Positions 63,501 to 64,000 of a DNA stretch of 64,000 nt are shown here, in pieces. The notes under the pieces were generated by a model. That model made no database searches. It worked only from the letters and a program-made list of their open reading frames with translations, and was not told the origin of the DNA. How positions within the stretch are numbered: position 1 is the first letter of the stretch; each line of letters begins with the position of its first letter. Where the stretch lies: positions 838,001 through 902,000 of the forward strand of contig JAGYIY010000001.1 in NCBI GenBank assembly GCA_018402485.1, given 5' to 3'. The stretch comes from Roseivirga sp. GTDB taxonomy: Bacteria > Bacteroidota > Bacteroidia > Cytophagales > Cyclobacteriaceae. The translations under genes were made by a program, and so were the position numbers.

Positions 63501-64000
63501 ATAAGATTGTAAGTAATGATATCCTTTTTGAAGTACTTCCACCTTTTGGGTTACTTCATCGTAAGTCACCATACCCTTCGACATTAAAAATTTCATGGTG
63601 TTGATGACCATATCTTCGTTGAGTTTATGGTCTTTGGCCATTTGGCTTGTATAGAATGCTCCGCCGTATTTATCCGCCATACGCACGGCTATAATGAGGG
63701 GGTGAAAACTAAAAATTTGGGCCAAGTCATTGTAGGTGTCAGCGCTGTAATAGTCTTTTGATTCAAGGGTTAAGGGTACATCTGACCGAGCGGAGTTTAT
63801 AAATAGATCGAGTTTCTGACTCCTTGGGTTCCAATTGATTTCGTCGCCCACCAAATCAATATTGTAGTAAGAAGATCGAAAGGGGGTAGTTTTAAAGCCA
63901 GGTACACTAGATTCTGCTGTGAGTTGTTGGTTTTTATAATCGAAGTGAAAAGAGGCAGCAGGATGATAAATAGAGTCGCTGTCATGGTACAAAACGAGCT
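60534..64000 (-). CDS. very large beta-rich protein, 5' end outside the window
   Basis: At least 1152 residues; the frame is open to the window edge and the track start (63992) is a TTG in mid-sequence, so the gene begins beyond 64000. I recognise no family. It is rich in short beta-type motifs separated by charged turns (VRGVEPFQISDSLDVLITPTHG, FEGKINLLSGKPAAQIEAAG), has few Cys, and a helical part near residues 90-180. The repeating 'value/field' style (LKGEMILRKSG-type strands) suggests a large periplasmic or outer-membrane beta-solenoid; this is inference. It ends 18 bp before the TlpA gene. Confidence 0.7.
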   Translation of the reverse strand, partial: LVLYHDSDSIYHPAASFHFDYKNQQLTAESSVPGFKTTPFRSSYYNIDLVGDEINWNPRSQKLDLFINSARSDVPLTLESKDYYSADTYNDLAQIFSFHPLIIAVRMADKYGGAFYTSQMAKDHKLNEDMVINTMKFLMSKGMVTYDEVTQKVEVLQKGYHYLQSYYGDKDYDNIMILSTIANMPNATFNFENSTLTVRGVEPFQISDSLDVLITPTHGEIRFLKNRDIEFNGSLDAGNFQFNGENFTFRYDSFLVNLVKIDSIKLKVEMEEGQRKALNNQLVKTSGVLVINEPDNKSALRSLPDYPKFSSLENARVNFNKTDVLKGAYDSTVYFDVAPFQLDSVADAEPSTYAFAGTFYSNKILPDFKGNLKMMGDKSFGFIHNIPDSGYNVYQTGGRLFGKVQLDQQGITSPGTLSFLTGTFNNEYATFFSDSMVVENGAKGILSAGEVNGVGFPKLKIEDYKMTWLAKKDSMIMNNLVEEKPFLLFDEEAKLRGEMILRKSGLFGKGNMFLQGSELSSDSIAFTQGAFESRESSFQLNAENSRKPILSSKNVRINFDIENKKAEIRPEVSGDAVLDFPFAMFKTSIPTALWDVKANKVTMSKPENVPLENSFFYSTRKSYDSLVFNATDAIYNIESKELKIQGIPYITVGSIRVTPEGNELTVLENSEIGELTNAVVVIDTTNEFHRLFDADITITSRKSFTGRGSYELITLKDTFAIDFNDFEFITQDEKPEAYTKASGDIQEDENFLISPGFVFAGKVTMLSYKKALELEGAVKLNLKKLAERNIWIEYTSTDDIEEIIIPFDQAITRQGRPLNAGIHFEDGQPYISFITEKRSGSDDDFFMPKGGALYFDVKQGAYKIENAKKKEDPSQFLAGNMFSYHEEKQTVTFEGKINLLSGKPAAQIEAAGKGKGNLDSLHFEVNSMFTLKLGFSLETAAAMASDLKKMGNTLGVAKAHADRSELIYCVAEFIGNEATLNWDRSYQTLPMGLVNVGGEVLNHDLVVTDVNLKWSKQNKAFYSEGKIAISNVSNVDLNLLLDGYMEIRKTPEGDIMNLLLEMTDGTWYYFMFDGFSLNTFSSNDAYNASIGSINSGKTKAGNFKAYPVTIEEVRQWVMDFRKLYYGIDEPYRLLMSGESSQTLKNKKKLKGDGF

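Overview
The window looks like chromosomal DNA of a member of the Bacteroidota, most likely a (marine) Cytophagales-type bacterium. Evidence: start sites are preceded by the Bacteroidota sigma-A promoter pattern (TTG, 18-20 bp, TAnnTTTG) rather than by Shine-Dalgarno sequences; lineage-typical genes are present (Bacteroidota-type SecA without a zinc tail, AccD without its zinc ribbon, NqrF, bacterial geranylgeranylglyceryl phosphate synthase, DUF4270 lipoprotein, PlpD-like patatin-barrel protein, SPOR-like lipoprotein). I see no insertion sequence, prophage, integrase, tRNA, rRNA or CRISPR array; base composition looks even. This reads as core genome, densely packed, with many gene overlaps.

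Layout. 1-3.2 kb: small membrane protein, coaX and a secreted amidase on the minus strand, then a small membrane protein. 3.4-7.6 kb: polA, a PLP-dependent threonine/serine dehydratase fused to it by a TAATG overlap, and a membrane protein. 7.8-11.4 kb: BadF-type sugar kinase, FabH-like ketosynthase with its TetR regulator (22-bp operator), and divergent accD. 11.4-14.2 kb: a SAM-I riboswitch leader controlling metX-hom (methionine/threonine branch). 14.3-16.9 kb: stand-alone nqrF and an arginase-fold protein with a broken metal site. 16.9-24.4 kb: a seven-gene overlapping minus-strand chain (SpoIIM-like, six-TM protein, DUF4129, DUF4350, MoxR ATPase, DUF58, small TM protein) with a divergent RDD gene and a cytochrome b5-like gene; this is the best candidate for an uncharacterised system. 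24.4-26.9 kb: rpsP-rimM-trmD-rplS, with twin hairpins in the rpsP leader. 26.9-33.4 kb: barrel-like protein, dapF, secA, SPOR-like lipoprotein, M20 amidohydrolase. 33.3-39.1 kb: Na/Pi cotransporter, holin-like/anchor pair plus GGGP synthase, AraC regulator, acyl-CoA dehydrogenase, zinc metallopeptidase. 39.1-45.6 kb: rfaE2, flippase-like protein and panC (minus); a half-size glycogen-synthase-like protein, DUF4270 lipoprotein and glmS (plus). 45.8-50 kb: a lipoprotein catalase-peroxidase, PepSY-TM protein, secreted transglutaminase-like protein. 50.2-64 kb (all minus): patatin-barrel protein, M23 peptidase, copper ATPase plus DsbD, M20 dipeptidase, TlpA-like thioredoxin, and a very large exported-type protein cut by the window edge.

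How parts work together: cell-envelope building (panC/coaX to CoA, accD and FabH-like for acyl chains, glmS for amino sugars, rfaE2 for heptose, GGGPS for ether lipid) and envelope redox/metal handling (copA-dsbD, TlpA, KatG lipoprotein, NqrF) dominate. Several genes have a -7 box only 3-6 nt from the ATG, so leaderless transcripts are predicted. Several proteins keep a fold but lack key residues (arginase-like, glycogen-synthase-like, AccD ribbon). All functional names come from motif reading by eye; no database search was run.
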